Origin: Bradyrhizobium iriomotense
GTDB taxonomy: Bacteria > Pseudomonadota > Alphaproteobacteria > Rhizobiales > Xanthobacteraceae
Direction: 5' to 3'
Assembly: GCF_018129405.1 (NCBI RefSeq)
Contig: NZ_JAFCLP010000005.1
Location: forward strand, 248,001 to 312,000
Length of the DNA: 64,000 nucleotides
The position numbers were made by a program, and so were the translations under genes. Below, in pieces: positions 36,968 to 45,802 of this stretch; the first letter of the stretch is position 1; the number at the start of each line of letters is the position of its first letter. Below the pieces are notes generated by a model that saw nothing but the letters and a program-made list of their open reading frames with translations, was not told where the DNA came from and did not search any database.

Positions 36968-38032
36968 ATGACACCTCCGCAACTGCCGGATGTTGTTGAG
37001 CCGGCCCGGCTGACGGCTGCGCTGCGCCGGGGCGGCGTGCTGGACGCTGGCGCGGTCCGCGAAGTGAAGGTGCTGCATCAGCGCGATACCCTCGTGTCGC
37101 ACATCATCCGCCTTGGCCTGCGCTATGTCGGAGACCCCGGCGGTGCCCCGCAATCGCTGATCCTGAAGACCGCGAATGCCGCGTTTGCGCAGAAGCTTGT
37201 CAATGGCGGCCGGAGCGAGGTGGCTTACTACACGCAGCCCGCGCCAAAAATGCCGCTGGGACTCGTGCCGCGCTGCTTCCATGCGCATTTCGACGAGGAG
37301 AGCCTCGCCTGGCATCTGCTGCTCGAGGATCTCACCGACAGCCACGAGGTCGCGACGCAATGGCCGCTGCCGCCGTCACGCGAGCAGGCGATCGCAATCG
37401 TCACGACACTCGCACGCTGGCATGCGGCCTGGTGGGACCATCCCGATCTTGGCGACACCGTCGGCACTTGGGCGAGCCCTGAGGACAGCGCGCAGCGCAT
37501 GGAGACGTTTGCGGGCCATTATGACCGCTTTGCCGACCTGCTCGGGGATCGCCTCAGCGAGGAGCGGCGCATCCTCTACCGTCGCCTCATCGATCAGTCG
37601 GAACGGCTGTCCCAGCGTTACCATTCACGCCGTCATCTCAGCATCACCCACGGCGATGCCCATACCTGGAATTTCCTGCTGCCGCGCGCAGGCGTCGCCG
37701 ATACCGCGCGCATCTTCGATTTCGATCTTTGGAGCATCAACGTTCCGACCGGCGACCTCGCCTACATGATGGCGATGCAATGGTACCCGGAACGACGGCA
37801 GGCGCTCGAACGCCCACTGCTCAACCTCTACCACGAGACGCTGATAGAAAGCGGCATCACGGGCTACACGCGTGGTGCGCTCGATCGCGACTACCGCTGG
37901 TCGGTGCTCTGGCACATCACCAGGCCGGTCTGGATGTGGAGCGTCAACATCCCGCCGCTGATCTGGTGGAACAATCTGGAGCGCGTGATGATGGCGGTCG
38001 AGGATCTGGGGTGTGAGGAGTTGTTGGGGTAG
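36968..38032 (+). CDS. Phosphotransferase family protein (APH/ecdysteroid kinase-like)
   Basis: A 354-residue protein; the ATG at 36968 was chosen because the preceding in-frame residues have no family similarity. The catalytic loop is SITHGDAHTWNFLLP (Brenner-type HGDxxxxN) and the metal-binding Asp is in ARIFDFDLWSINVP, as in aminoglycoside phosphotransferase and ecdysteroid kinase-like proteins. The N-terminal lobe has LILKTANAAFAQ, with the likely ATP-binding lysine. WHLLLEDLTDSHEVATQWPLPPS precedes the hinge. The substrate is unknown; choline, sugar and antibiotic kinases all belong to this fold. No obvious operon partner. Confidence 0.83.
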   Translation: MTPPQLPDVVEPARLTAALRRGGVLDAGAVREVKVLHQRDTLVSHIIRLGLRYVGDPGGAPQSLILKTANAAFAQKLVNGGRSEVAYYTQPAPKMPLGLVPRCFHAHFDEESLAWHLLLEDLTDSHEVATQWPLPPSREQAIAIVTTLARWHAAWWDHPDLGDTVGTWASPEDSAQRMETFAGHYDRFADLLGDRLSEERRILYRRLIDQSERLSQRYHSRRHLSITHGDAHTWNFLLPRAGVADTARIFDFDLWSINVPTGDLAYMMAMQWYPERRQALERPLLNLYHETLIESGITGYTRGALDRDYRWSVLWHITRPVWMWSVNIPPLIWWNNLERVMMAVEDLGCEELLG

Positions 38033-38052
38033 CGGGGCGCCAAGTATTCGGT

Positions 38053-38185
38053 GTCGTCCTGGCGAAAGCCAGGACCCATTACCCCAGGGTGTAGTTGTGG
38101 CGCCGAGCTAGCAACCACGAGCCGTCGTCAAACTCCTCCCTGGGGTAATGGGTCCTGGATCTGCGCTGCGCTTGTCCAGGACGAC
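38053..38185. repeat. Family A dispersed palindromic repeat, copy 6
   Basis: Inner arms CCATTACCCCAGGG and CCCTGGGGTAATGG pair perfectly over 14 bp. The left end is TCCTGGCGAAAGCCAGGA (GAAA loop), the right end a longer TCCTGGAT...TCCAGGA hairpin. It lies between convergent genes. Confidence 0.9.
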
Positions 38186-38205
38186 GGCGAAGGGGACGAC
38201 AACAA

Positions 38206-39762
38206 TTACTCCATCACCGCATGTTCCGGCCCCGCCGCCTGCTTGCGCAGGGTGGCCTTGGTCGAGCCGATCATCAGCGCCAGCGGGATGGTGCAGAGGA
38301 CGAAGATCATCACCAGCATGTAGTCGTGGGCGAAGGCGATGATCTGCGCCTGCACGCTGACCATCCGGTCGGCCATGGCGCGGCCGGCGTCGGTGGAGAG
38401 GTTGATGATGCCGCGCACGTCGGGCATTTGCAGGGCGTGGTTGAACGGGTTGATGTGCTCGGACAGGATCGCATAGGTCCGCCGCGTGCCTTGCGTCAGT
38501 TCGGCGATGACGACCGAAATGCCGACTGAGCTCGCGACATTGCGCATCAGGGTCAGCATGGCGGTGCCGTCGGTGCGCAGTTGGTTCGGCAGGGTCAGGA
38601 ACGACACCGTCGAAAGCGGCACGAAGACGAGACCGAAGCCAAAGCCCTGGATGACGCTGACTGTCACGATCTCCGGCACCTGGGTCAGGTCGGTCCAGCC
38701 GGTCATCTGGAACAGCGAGCCCGCGGTCAGGCTCAGGCCGGTGATGATCAGCGTACGTGCCTCGAAATAGCGCATCATGCGGCCGACCAGCATCATGGCG
38801 AAGAAGGTGCCGAAGCCGCGGCTCGCCAGCAGCAGGCCGGCGGTGATGATGGGATAGCCGATCACGTTCTGCATGTAGGGCGAGGCCAGCGCCATGGTGG
38901 AGAACAGCACGAGGCCCATCACGATCATGAACATGCAGCCGGTGACGAAGTTGCGATCCCGAAACAGCGCAAAGCGGATGAACGGCGTCGACGTCGTGAA
39001 GGAGTGCGCGAGGAAGAAGTAGAAGGCGACGGCCGAGACGATGAATTCCGCGATGATTTCGTTGGATTCCAGCCAGCCGAGCTGCTCGCCGCGGTCGAGC
39101 GCGAACTGGAGCGCGCCGATCGCGATCGCCAGCGCAGCGAAACCGAGCCAGTCGAATTTGAGGCTGAGATCCTTCCTGGTCTCGTCCATGAAGATGATCA
39201 GCCCGAGCACGGTGATCGCGCCGAACGGCAAATTGACGAAGAATACCCAGTGCCAGGAATAGGTCTCGGTCAGCCAGGCGCCGAGGGAGGGGCCCATGAT
39301 CGGGCCCATCATCACGCCCATGCCCCAGATCGACATCGCCTTGGCGCGTTCCTGGAGCGTGTAGTAGTCGAGCATGACCGACTGCGACAGCGGCACCAGC
39401 GCCGCGCCGAACACGCCCTGCAGCAGGCGGAACAGCACCATCTGGTTGATGTCCTGCGCAAGACCGCACAGCACCGACGCCATGGTGAAGCCGGCCGAGC
39501 AGATGATGAAGATGCGCTTGCGGCCGAAGCGGTTGGCGATCCAGCCCACCGGCGCCGTCATGATCGCCGCGGCGACGATGTAGGAGGTCAGAACCCAGTT
39601 GATCTGATCCTGCGAGGCCGACAGCGTGCCCTGCATGTAGGGCAGCGCGACATTGGCGATGGTGGTGTCCAGCGCCTGCATGATGGTCGCGGTCATGGCG
39701 CAGATCGTCACCATGTTCCGGCGCAGGCCGGGGACCATCAGGCTGGCATTGGGGCCGGACAT
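38206..39762 (-). CDS. emrB: DHA2-family multidrug efflux MFS transporter (EmrB-like)
   Basis: A 518-residue protein; ATG at 39760-39762. It has about 14 membrane helices and the EmrB-type signatures TIMQALDTTIANVALPYMQGTL, ANRFGRKRIFIICSAGFTMASVLCGLA and GVMMGPIMGPSLGAWLTETYSWHWVFFVNLPFG, the last containing the motif C GPxxGP and WRWxF-like end. It pumps hydrophobic drugs by proton antiport and forms a tripartite system with the adaptor EmrA encoded just upstream (28 bases) and an outer-membrane channel. It is part of the marR-emrA-emrB operon. Confidence 0.94.
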   Translation of the reverse strand: MSGPNASLMVPGLRRNMVTICAMTATIMQALDTTIANVALPYMQGTLSASQDQINWVLTSYIVAAAIMTAPVGWIANRFGRKRIFIICSAGFTMASVLCGLAQDINQMVLFRLLQGVFGAALVPLSQSVMLDYYTLQERAKAMSIWGMGVMMGPIMGPSLGAWLTETYSWHWVFFVNLPFGAITVLGLIIFMDETRKDLSLKFDWLGFAALAIAIGALQFALDRGEQLGWLESNEIIAEFIVSAVAFYFFLAHSFTTSTPFIRFALFRDRNFVTGCMFMIVMGLVLFSTMALASPYMQNVIGYPIITAGLLLASRGFGTFFAMMLVGRMMRYFEARTLIITGLSLTAGSLFQMTGWTDLTQVPEIVTVSVIQGFGFGLVFVPLSTVSFLTLPNQLRTDGTAMLTLMRNVASSVGISVVIAELTQGTRRTYAILSEHINPFNHALQMPDVRGIINLSTDAGRAMADRMVSVQAQIIAFAHDYMLVMIFVLCTIPLALMIGSTKATLRKQAAGPEHAVME

Positions 39763-39790
39763 CGCGTCAGTCCTTGTCTTATTCTTTGTC

Positions 39791-40954
39791 TTAATCTTTG
39801 TCCTGGCCCGCGGTCGCCGACAGGCCGAGCAGGCCGGCGAGCGAGCGCTGGTGGCCGGTGTCGATGGTGGCATAGACGCTCATGCCGGCCTTCAGCTTCT
39901 TCACGTATTTGTCGCTCTCGTCGAAATAGATCCTGACGGGCACCCGCTGCACCACCTTGACGAAATTGCCGCTGGCGTTCTGCGGCGGCAGGATCGCGAA
40001 CTGCGCGCCGGTGCCGGGCGAGAGCGAACCGATCTTGCCCTTGAAGACGTGGTTGGGGAATGCGTCGACCTCGAGCGTCACCGGCTGGCCCTCGGTGACA
40101 TAGGTGAGGTCGCTTTCCTTCGGATTGGCATCGACCCAGGGATGGGCGATATCGACGATCGAGAACACCGCCGTGCCCGCCGCCACATAGCGGCCGAGCT
40201 GGATCTGCTCGACCTGCGCTGCGACACCGCCCATCGAGGCTCGCACCACGGTGTGGTCGAGATTGCGCTCGGCGTTTTCGAGCTTGGATTTGGCCTGGGC
40301 GTAGGGCGGGAATTTCTCCAGCGGCAGATCGGTGTCGCCGAGCAGTTGCGTCTTGGCGGTCGAGATCTGCTGCCTGACGTATTGTGCGATCGAGCCCGAC
40401 GTGACCAGCGCGTTCGACGCGTTGTCGAGATCGAGCTGCGAGCCAAAACTGTTCTTGACCAGCGCCTGCTTGCGCTCGACGTCGCGCTGCTTGAGGTCGA
40501 CGCCCTGCTGGGCGAGGTTCAGCATGTCGCCGTAGATCTTGATGTTGGCGCGCAGATTGTCATAGGTCGTCTGCGCCTGCATCAGCTGCGCCTTGGCCTC
40601 GTCCACCGCGAGGCGGAACGGCACGGGATCGATCTCGAACAACACGTCGCCCTGCTTGACGAGCTGGCCTTCGCGGACGACGACCTTCTCGATCTTGCCG
40701 GAGATGTCGGGCGTCACCAGCACCTTCTGCGCGCCGACATATGCATCGTCGGTGCCGACATAGCGTCCGCCGTGGAGATAGAAGGTGACGCCGCCGATGG
40801 CGGCGATAACGGGCAGCACGACCATCAGCAGGAAGCGGCGATAGCGGCGCAGGCCGGCCAGCATGCGGCGGCGCGGATCGGTGCCGGCCTTCTTGGTAGG
40901 CTTGCCGCTCTCGTTCTTCTGCTCGGGCTGGAACTTGAGAACCTGATCAGCCAT
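39791..40954 (-). CDS. emrA: HlyD/EmrA-family membrane fusion protein
   Basis: A 387-residue periplasmic adaptor. One membrane helix lies at about 33-56 (RRYRRFLLMVVLPVIAAIGGVTFYL), then a barrel-sandwich/biotinyl-lipoyl-like region (YVGTDDAYVGAQKVLVTPDISGKIEKVVVREGQLVKQGDVLFEID), a long coiled-coil hairpin (about 110-225), and a beta domain. It links the EmrB pump to an outer-membrane TolC-type protein. Its start overlaps the end of marR by 8 bases, so all three genes are likely one transcript. Confidence 0.94.
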   Translation of the reverse strand: MADQVLKFQPEQKNESGKPTKKAGTDPRRRMLAGLRRYRRFLLMVVLPVIAAIGGVTFYLHGGRYVGTDDAYVGAQKVLVTPDISGKIEKVVVREGQLVKQGDVLFEIDPVPFRLAVDEAKAQLMQAQTTYDNLRANIKIYGDMLNLAQQGVDLKQRDVERKQALVKNSFGSQLDLDNASNALVTSGSIAQYVRQQISTAKTQLLGDTDLPLEKFPPYAQAKSKLENAERNLDHTVVRASMGGVAAQVEQIQLGRYVAAGTAVFSIVDIAHPWVDANPKESDLTYVTEGQPVTLEVDAFPNHVFKGKIGSLSPGTGAQFAILPPQNASGNFVKVVQRVPVRIYFDESDKYVKKLKAGMSVYATIDTGHQRSLAGLLGLSATAGQDKD

Positions 40955-41429
40955 AGCGTTGCTCCTTACGTGCTTGCTCCGCGCCTGACGTCTGGATCGC
41001 GTTACGCACGTTTTCCTTGATTGTTTCGAGTTGGGTGAGGAGACGGTGGGCGTCGGCCGGACTGATGCCGTCGAGCGCGTTCGCCGTGAGCTCCGACTTC
41101 AGGCCGCTCATCCGTCCCAGCAGCTGCCGCCCGGCCTTCTTGAGATAGAGGCGCTTGACGCGCCGGTCCGAGGCGTCGCTGCGGCGCTCGATCCAGTCGC
41201 TGTCGCAGAGCTTGTCGATCAGGCGCGTCAGCGTGATCGGCTGCACCTCGAGCAGCTCGGCGAGTTCGGACTGCTTCATGCCCTCGCTGCGCTCGACCTT
41301 GGCCAGCACCGCCCATTGCGCGCGGGTGATGCCGAAGCGCGATGCCTCCTTGTCGGCATAGACGCGCAGCAGGCGGTAAAGCTCGGCAAGCGTAAACAGG
41401 AAGTTCTGGTCCACGGACCCGCGGGTCAT
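40947..41429 (-). CDS. MarR-family transcriptional repressor
   Basis: A 160-residue winged-helix regulator; the ATG at 41427-41429 has GGAGA upstream and is preferred to an upstream TTG. The segment ITRAQWAVLAKVERSEGMKQSELAELLEVQPITLTRLIDKLCDSDWIERRSDASDRRVKRLYLKKAGRQLL is the typical MarR wing region. It probably represses its own operon with emrA and emrB and is relieved by drugs or phenolic compounds. A perfect 10-bp inverted repeat just upstream is a likely operator. Confidence 0.94.
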   Translation of the reverse strand: MTRGSVDQNFLFTLAELYRLLRVYADKEASRFGITRAQWAVLAKVERSEGMKQSELAELLEVQPITLTRLIDKLCDSDWIERRSDASDRRVKRLYLKKAGRQLLGRMSGLKSELTANALDGISPADAHRLLTQLETIKENVRNAIQTSGAEQARKEQRYG

Positions 41430-41443
41430 GAGCTTTGTCTCCA

Positions 41444-41473
41444 ATAAGCTTGCAATAATATAAGCAAGCTTAT
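41444..41473. promoter_or_regulatory. Candidate MarR operator upstream of the emr operon
   Basis: Perfect 10-bp arms ATAAGCTTGC (41444-41453) and GCAAGCTTAT (41464-41473) with a 10-base AT-rich spacer containing AATATA. It starts 15 bases before the marR start codon, a position expected for autoregulation. Confidence 0.65.
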
Positions 41474-41586
41474 GATTATTGTGTGGCGGATTATCGGGAC
41501 GCAGTCCCGCGGCGTGAGCATGGCTGGCAGCCTCGCCGCCGGTGATGCTTTGGGTTCCATCGCCGAAATGCTAGAACGCGGGCCGC

Positions 41587-42081
41587 ATGACCCTCGCAAA
41601 GCCGGCATTTCCCGCGCCTGACCACGATCACGGCCGCTGCACTGCGGACGCGCTCGCGCATGCCGAGGAGGTCTGCGAGCAGCGCGCGCAGAAATTCACG
41701 CCGATCCGCCGCCAGGTGCTGGGAGCGCTGCTTTCCAGCCATCGCCCGCTCGGCGCCTATGAGATCATCGACGAACTGGCAAAATCGATGGCGCGGCCGG
41801 CGCCGATCACGGTCTATCGTGCTCTCGATTTCTTGATGGCCAACGGCCTCGTGCACCGCATCGAAAGCCGCAACGCCTATCTCGCCTGCGCCGCCCATGA
41901 CCATGACGCGACCTCCGCGGTGGCGTTCCTGATCTGCGAACGCTGTGGCCTCGTCGGCGAAATTCCGTCGGCATCCTTTGCCGGAAATCTCAACGCCGCG
42001 GCGCGCAGCTCAGGCTTCGCGCCAAAGCTGTCTGTGGTGGAGATCACTGGCGTCTGCGCCCATTGTCAGAAAATGTCTTGA
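41587..42081 (+). CDS. zur: Fur-family zinc uptake regulator (Zur-like)
   Basis: A 164-residue metalloregulator. The winged helix includes TPIRRQVLGALLSSHRPLGAYEIIDELAKS and PITVYRALDFLMANGLVHRIESRNAYLAC. The dimerisation domain has CERCG and CAHC, the structural zinc pairs, and HDHDATS as a metal-binding stretch. The His-rich N-terminus (DHDHGRCTADALAHAE) and overall pattern match Zur rather than Fur or Irr. It represses zinc uptake genes when zinc is sufficient. A DMT-family transporter follows 35 bases downstream. Irr or Fur identity is less likely but not excluded. Confidence 0.88.
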   Translation: MTLAKPAFPAPDHDHGRCTADALAHAEEVCEQRAQKFTPIRRQVLGALLSSHRPLGAYEIIDELAKSMARPAPITVYRALDFLMANGLVHRIESRNAYLACAAHDHDATSAVAFLICERCGLVGEIPSASFAGNLNAAARSSGFAPKLSVVEITGVCAHCQKMS

Positions 42082-42116
42082 AGCAACAACGGCGCAAAGC
42101 CGGATCTCAGGAAGAA

Positions 42117-43070
42117 ATGTCCGCACCACAAGCCATACCGTCCGCCGGCCGTCCTCTCAGCGCCGGCGCCATCGCCCTGATGCTCATGCTGTGCCTGACC
42201 TGGGGATTCAACCAGATCGCGGTGAAGCTGGTGCTGCCGGATATCCCGCCGATGCTCCAGGCGATGATCCGCTCGATGGGCGCGCTGCCGGTGCTGTTCA
42301 TCATCGGCACCCTGCGCGGCGTGAAATTCTTCGAGCGTGACGGGACGTGGAAGGCCGGCCTGATCGCAGGGCTGATGTTCGGCATCGAGTTCGTGCTGAT
42401 TTTCCAGGGCCTGCGCCTTACCTCCGCCTCTCGCGCGGTGGTGTTCCTCTATACCGCCCCGTTCTTCGTCGCGCTCGGCTCCTATCAGGTGCTCGGCGAG
42501 CGGCTTGGCGCCTCGCAATGGCTGGGTCTTGCCATCAGCTTTGCCGGAGTCGCGCTTGCGATCGGCGTGCCGCAGCCCAATGTCGATGCGCATGTTCTGC
42601 TCGGCGACCTCCTGATCGTCGGCGGCGCCGGGCTGTGGGCGGCAACCACGCTGGTCGCCAAGGGCACACGTCTGCGCTTCGCCGCGCCCGAGAAGGCGCT
42701 GGGCTATCAGGTTGCGACCTCGATCCCGATCCTGGGGCTGGCGGCCTGGCTGTTTGGCGAATCCATCACCCACACGCCCTCGCCGCTGTCGCTCGGCCTG
42801 ATGGCCTTCCAGGCGATCTGGGTGGTGGGAACCACGTTCACGCTTTGGTTCGCTCTGGTGAAGGCCTATTCGGCCAGCAAATTGTCCGCTTTTACCTTCA
42901 TCACCCCTTTGTTTGGCGTGGTGGGTAGCTATTTCATCATGCACGACACCCTGAGCCTGACCTTCGGGGCCGCTGCGGTCCTTGTAATTGCTGGGCTTTT
43001 TCTGGTTAACCGTCCGAGCCAAACGGCTGCGGCGCCGCGTGATGCATTGCTGAACGTCACCAAAACCTGA
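42117..43070 (+). CDS. EamA/DMT-family transporter
   Basis: A 317-residue protein; the ATG at 42117 has AGGAAG just upstream. Ten hydrophobic helices form two EamA repeats (about 18-150 and 165-300), with LCLTWGFNQIAVKL in the first and FALVKAYSASKLSAFTFITPLFGVVGSYF in the second. DMT transporters of the RhaT/EamA kind export or take up small metabolites such as amino acids or purines; the substrate is unknown. It is immediately downstream of zur on the same strand and may be co-transcribed, though a role in metal homeostasis is only inference. ispG begins 12 bases downstream. Confidence 0.9.
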   Translation: MSAPQAIPSAGRPLSAGAIALMLMLCLTWGFNQIAVKLVLPDIPPMLQAMIRSMGALPVLFIIGTLRGVKFFERDGTWKAGLIAGLMFGIEFVLIFQGLRLTSASRAVVFLYTAPFFVALGSYQVLGERLGASQWLGLAISFAGVALAIGVPQPNVDAHVLLGDLLIVGGAGLWAATTLVAKGTRLRFAAPEKALGYQVATSIPILGLAAWLFGESITHTPSPLSLGLMAFQAIWVVGTTFTLWFALVKAYSASKLSAFTFITPLFGVVGSYFIMHDTLSLTFGAAAVLVIAGLFLVNRPSQTAAAPRDALLNVTKT

Positions 43071-43082
43071 TATTTGGACGCC

Positions 43083-44366
43083 ATGAACAAGCTCGAAAAC
43101 CCTCTCGATTCAGACATCGCGGGCCCCGCGCCCCGGCACCGGACCACCCAGGTCAAGGTCGGCAACGTCGCCGTCGGCGGCGGTGCGCCGATCGTCGTGC
43201 AGTCGATGACCAACACCGACACCGCCGATATCGACGGCACCATCGCCCAGGTCGCAGCGCTCGCGCGCGCCGGCTCCGAAATGGTCCGCATCACCGTGGA
43301 CCGCGAGGAGGCTGCAGCCGCCGTGCCGCACATCCGCGACGGCCTCGCCAAGCGCGGCATCACCACGCCGCTGATCGGCGACTTCCATTATATCGGCCAC
43401 AAGCTGCTCGCGGCCTATCCGGCCTGCGCCGAGGCGCTCGCAAAATACCGCATCAATCCTGGCAATGTCGGCTTCAAGGACAAGCGCGACACCCAGTTCG
43501 CCGATATCATCGAGATCGCGAACAAGAACAGCAAGCCGGTCCGCATCGGCGCCAATTGGGGCTCGCTCGATCAGGAACTGCTGACCAAGCTGATGGACGA
43601 GAATGCCGCTTCGCCGAACCCGCGCGACGTGCGCGCGGTGACGCGTGAGGCCATGGTGCAGTCCGCGCTGCTCTCGGCCGCGCGTGCCGAAGAGCTCGGC
43701 ATGCCCAAGGACCGCATCATCCTCTCCGCCAAGGTGTCGGCGGTGCAGGATCTCATCGCGGTCTATCAGGATCTCGCGTCACGTTCCGACTACGCCATCC
43801 ATCTCGGTCTCACTGAGGCCGGCATGGGCTCGAAGGGCATCGTGGCGTCCTCGGCCGCGCTCGGAATCCTCTTGCAGCAGGGCATCGGCGATACCATCCG
43901 CATCTCGCTGACGCCGGAGCCCGGCGGCGACCGCACCCGCGAGGTGCAGGTTGGCCAGGAACTGCTGCAGACCATGGGCTTCCGCACCTTCGTGCCGCTG
44001 GTTGCGGCCTGCCCCGGCTGCGGCCGCACCACCTCGACCACGTTCCAGGAGCTGGCGCGCTCGATCCAGGATTTCATCCGCGACGAGATGCCGACCTGGA
44101 AGACCAAATATCCCGGCGTTGAAGAGCTCAACGTCGCGGTGATGGGCTGCATCGTCAACGGTCCCGGCGAATCCAAGCATGCCAATATCGGCATCTCGCT
44201 GCCCGGCACCGGCGAAGCCCCGGCCGCGCCCGTCTTCGTCGACGGCAAGAAGTTCCGCACGCTGCGCGGCCCGACCATCTCCGCCGACTTCAAGGCGCTG
44301 GTGATCGACTACATCGACCAGCGCTACGGCCAGGGCGCCAAGGTGCCGGTGACGGCAGCGGAGTGA
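43083..44366 (+). CDS. ispG: 4-hydroxy-3-methylbut-2-en-1-yl diphosphate synthase (flavodoxin)
   Basis: A 427-residue MEP-pathway enzyme that reductively converts MEcPP to HMBPP with a [4Fe-4S] cluster. The TIM-barrel domain contains [22 protein letters not shown] and RINPGNVGF. The C-terminal cluster domain has AACPGCGRT and GCIVNGPGE, supplying the three cysteine ligands and the Glu ligand. The ATG at 43083 was taken; a TTG nine bases upstream is possible. The length matches alphaproteobacterial GcpE/IspG. ispA for later isoprenoid steps is also in this window at 53282. Confidence 0.97.
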   Translation: MNKLENPLDSDIAGPAPRHRTTQVKVGNVAVGGGAPIVVQSMTNTDTADIDGTIAQVAALARAGSEMVRITVDREEAAAAVPHIRDGLAKRGITTPLIGDFHYIGHKLLAAYPACAEALAKYRINPGNVGFKDKRDTQFADIIEIANKNSKPVRIGANWGSLDQELLTKLMDENAASPNPRDVRAVTREAMVQSALLSAARAEELGMPKDRIILSAKVSAVQDLIAVYQDLASRSDYAIHLGLTEAGMGSKGIVASSAALGILLQQGIGDTIRISLTPEPGGDRTREVQVGQELLQTMGFRTFVPLVAACPGCGRTTSTTFQELARSIQDFIRDEMPTWKTKYPGVEELNVAVMGCIVNGPGESKHANIGISLPGTGEAPAAPVFVDGKKFRTLRGPTISADFKALVIDYIDQRYGQGAKVPVTAAE

Positions 44367-44397
44367 TTTCACTCCGCTCGCGACCAAACATTCGGCT

Positions 44398-44551
44398 GTC
44401 GTCCCGGACAAGCGCACCCTAAGCGCGCGCCGATCTGGGACCCATAACCACAGGACTTTGTGGTTATGACAGGCTGTCACTCCGAGTCTTCGCCAAACCC
44501 AATCCTGTGGCTATGGGTCCCGGATCTACGCTTGCGCTTGTCCGGGACGAC
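44398..44551. repeat. Family A dispersed palindromic repeat, copy 7
   Basis: The ends are GTCGTCCCGG and CCGGGACGAC, with inner arms CCATAACCACAGGA and TCCTGTGGCTATGG. An internal CACTCCGAGTCTTCGCC is the reverse complement of GGCGAAGACTCGGAGTG in copy 1, so this copy is in the opposite orientation. Confidence 0.88.
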
Positions 44552-44632
44552 GAGCTGAGTTTGCGGTGCAGATTGCGTATCTGCCACCGCGCGTTACGAT
44601 GTCTTCAATCAACAATGATCGGGAGACACGCC

Positions 44633-45529
44633 ATGAGCTCACTCGCCGGCAAGCAAGGCCCGCGCTATCGCCACACAGCTGACGACGGCGCGCCCTACGA
44701 GACGCTTCAGGTCGAAAAGCTCACCCCCGTCATCGGCGCGGAAATCTCGGGCGTGGACATCGGCAAGCTCGTCGATGGCGATGCCCGCTCCAACCGGCAG
44801 ATGGACGAGATCCACCGCGCGCTCGCCGAAAACCTCGTCATCTTCTTTCGCGACCAGCGCATCACGCCGCAGCAGCATCTCGCCTTCGGCCGCAAGTTCG
44901 GCGAGCTGCATTTTCATCCCGCCGCACCGCACGAGGACGAAGACCCGGCGCTGATGAGGATCTATGCCGACAAGAACTCGCCGCGCGCCAACGGCGAGGG
45001 CTGGCACTCCGACGTGTCATGCGATCTCGAGCCGCCGATGGGCTCGATCCTCTACATCAAGCAATGCCCGCCGCGCGGCGGCGACACGCTGTTCGCCAAC
45101 ATGTACGCGGCCTATGAGGCGCTGTCGGACCGCATGAAGGCCTATCTCGACGGGCTCACGGCGCTGCATGACGGCGAGCCGATCTATCGCGGGCTCTACG
45201 CCAATTACGGCGTCGCCGACCGTCCGTCCTATCCGCACGCCGAGCATCCCGTGGTGCGTACGCATCCGGTCACGGGCAGGAAGGCGCTCTACGTCAACCG
45301 CGGCTTCACCCGCCACATCAACGGCATCCCGCGCGACGAGAGCGACGCGATGCTCGCCTATCTCTACCAGCACGCCGAAAACCCGCTGTTCCAGTGCCGC
45401 TTCCGCTGGACCGAGAACGCGATTGCCTTCTGGGACAACCGCTGCACCCAGCACCGCGCGATGTGGGACTACTGGCCGCACACGCGCTCAGGCACGCGCG
45501 TGACGGTGAAGGGAGAGCGGCCGGTTTAG
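44633..45529 (+). CDS. TauD/TfdA-family Fe(II)/2-oxoglutarate dioxygenase
   Basis: A 298-residue dioxygenase. The metal-binding HxD is in GEGWHSDVSC and the distal His is in CTQHRAMWDYWPHTRSGTRV, with the 2-oxoglutarate-binding Arg following. The N-terminal EKLTPVIGAEISGVDIGKL is typical of TauD. It hydroxylates a sulfonate, a phenoxyacid or a related substrate using 2-oxoglutarate and O2. The substrate is not deducible; TauD would link it to the SsuABC-like importer, but that lies 20 kb away. The ATG at 44633 has GGGAGA upstream. Confidence 0.92.
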   Translation: MSSLAGKQGPRYRHTADDGAPYETLQVEKLTPVIGAEISGVDIGKLVDGDARSNRQMDEIHRALAENLVIFFRDQRITPQQHLAFGRKFGELHFHPAAPHEDEDPALMRIYADKNSPRANGEGWHSDVSCDLEPPMGSILYIKQCPPRGGDTLFANMYAAYEALSDRMKAYLDGLTALHDGEPIYRGLYANYGVADRPSYPHAEHPVVRTHPVTGRKALYVNRGFTRHINGIPRDESDAMLAYLYQHAENPLFQCRFRWTENAIAFWDNRCTQHRAMWDYWPHTRSGTRVTVKGERPV

Positions 45530-45540
45530 GCATCGCTGCC

Positions 45541-45636
45541 GTAGGGTGGGCAAAGCGAAGCGTGCCCACCATCTCGCCCCGCATGCAACGCGATGGTGGG
45601 CACGGCGCGCGAAGAGCGCGCCTTTGCCCACCCTAC
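45541..45636. repeat. Family C dispersed palindromic repeat, copy 4
   Basis: Outer arms GTAGGGTGGGCAAAG and CTTTGCCCACCCTAC; inner arms CGTGCCCACCATC and GATGGTGGGCACG. It follows the dioxygenase gene stop by 11 bases. Confidence 0.9.
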
Positions 45637-45709
45637 GAAACCGTTCCTGCGTTGACGTCTTCCCTCGTCCGCGCCAATCTTCCCAAAGAACAAATCGGGA
45701 GGACCAGCC

Positions 45710-45799
45710 ATGCTCCGTGCCGAGGGCAACAAATTCCTGACTGAGTCCGGTTCCGGAACGGGCTTCGTCGGCCGGCCGCGGATTGCGGCATCGGAGTAA
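45710..45799 (+). pseudogene. 29-codon relic resembling the start of a Rieske oxygenase gene
   Basis: A short open frame preceded by a good CGGGAGGA ribosome binding site reads MLRAEGNKFLTESGSGTGF and then diverges, stopping at 45797-45799. The opening resembles the conserved N-terminus of phthalate-type Rieske ring-hydroxylating oxygenases (ML..E.N..LT..GPGT.MG). The rest of such a gene is absent, so this is probably a deletion remnant. It could instead be a leader peptide: its TAA is 3 bases before the TTG start of the amidase gene. Identification is by memory of the family only. Confidence 0.5.
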
Positions 45800-45802
45800 G
45801 GC

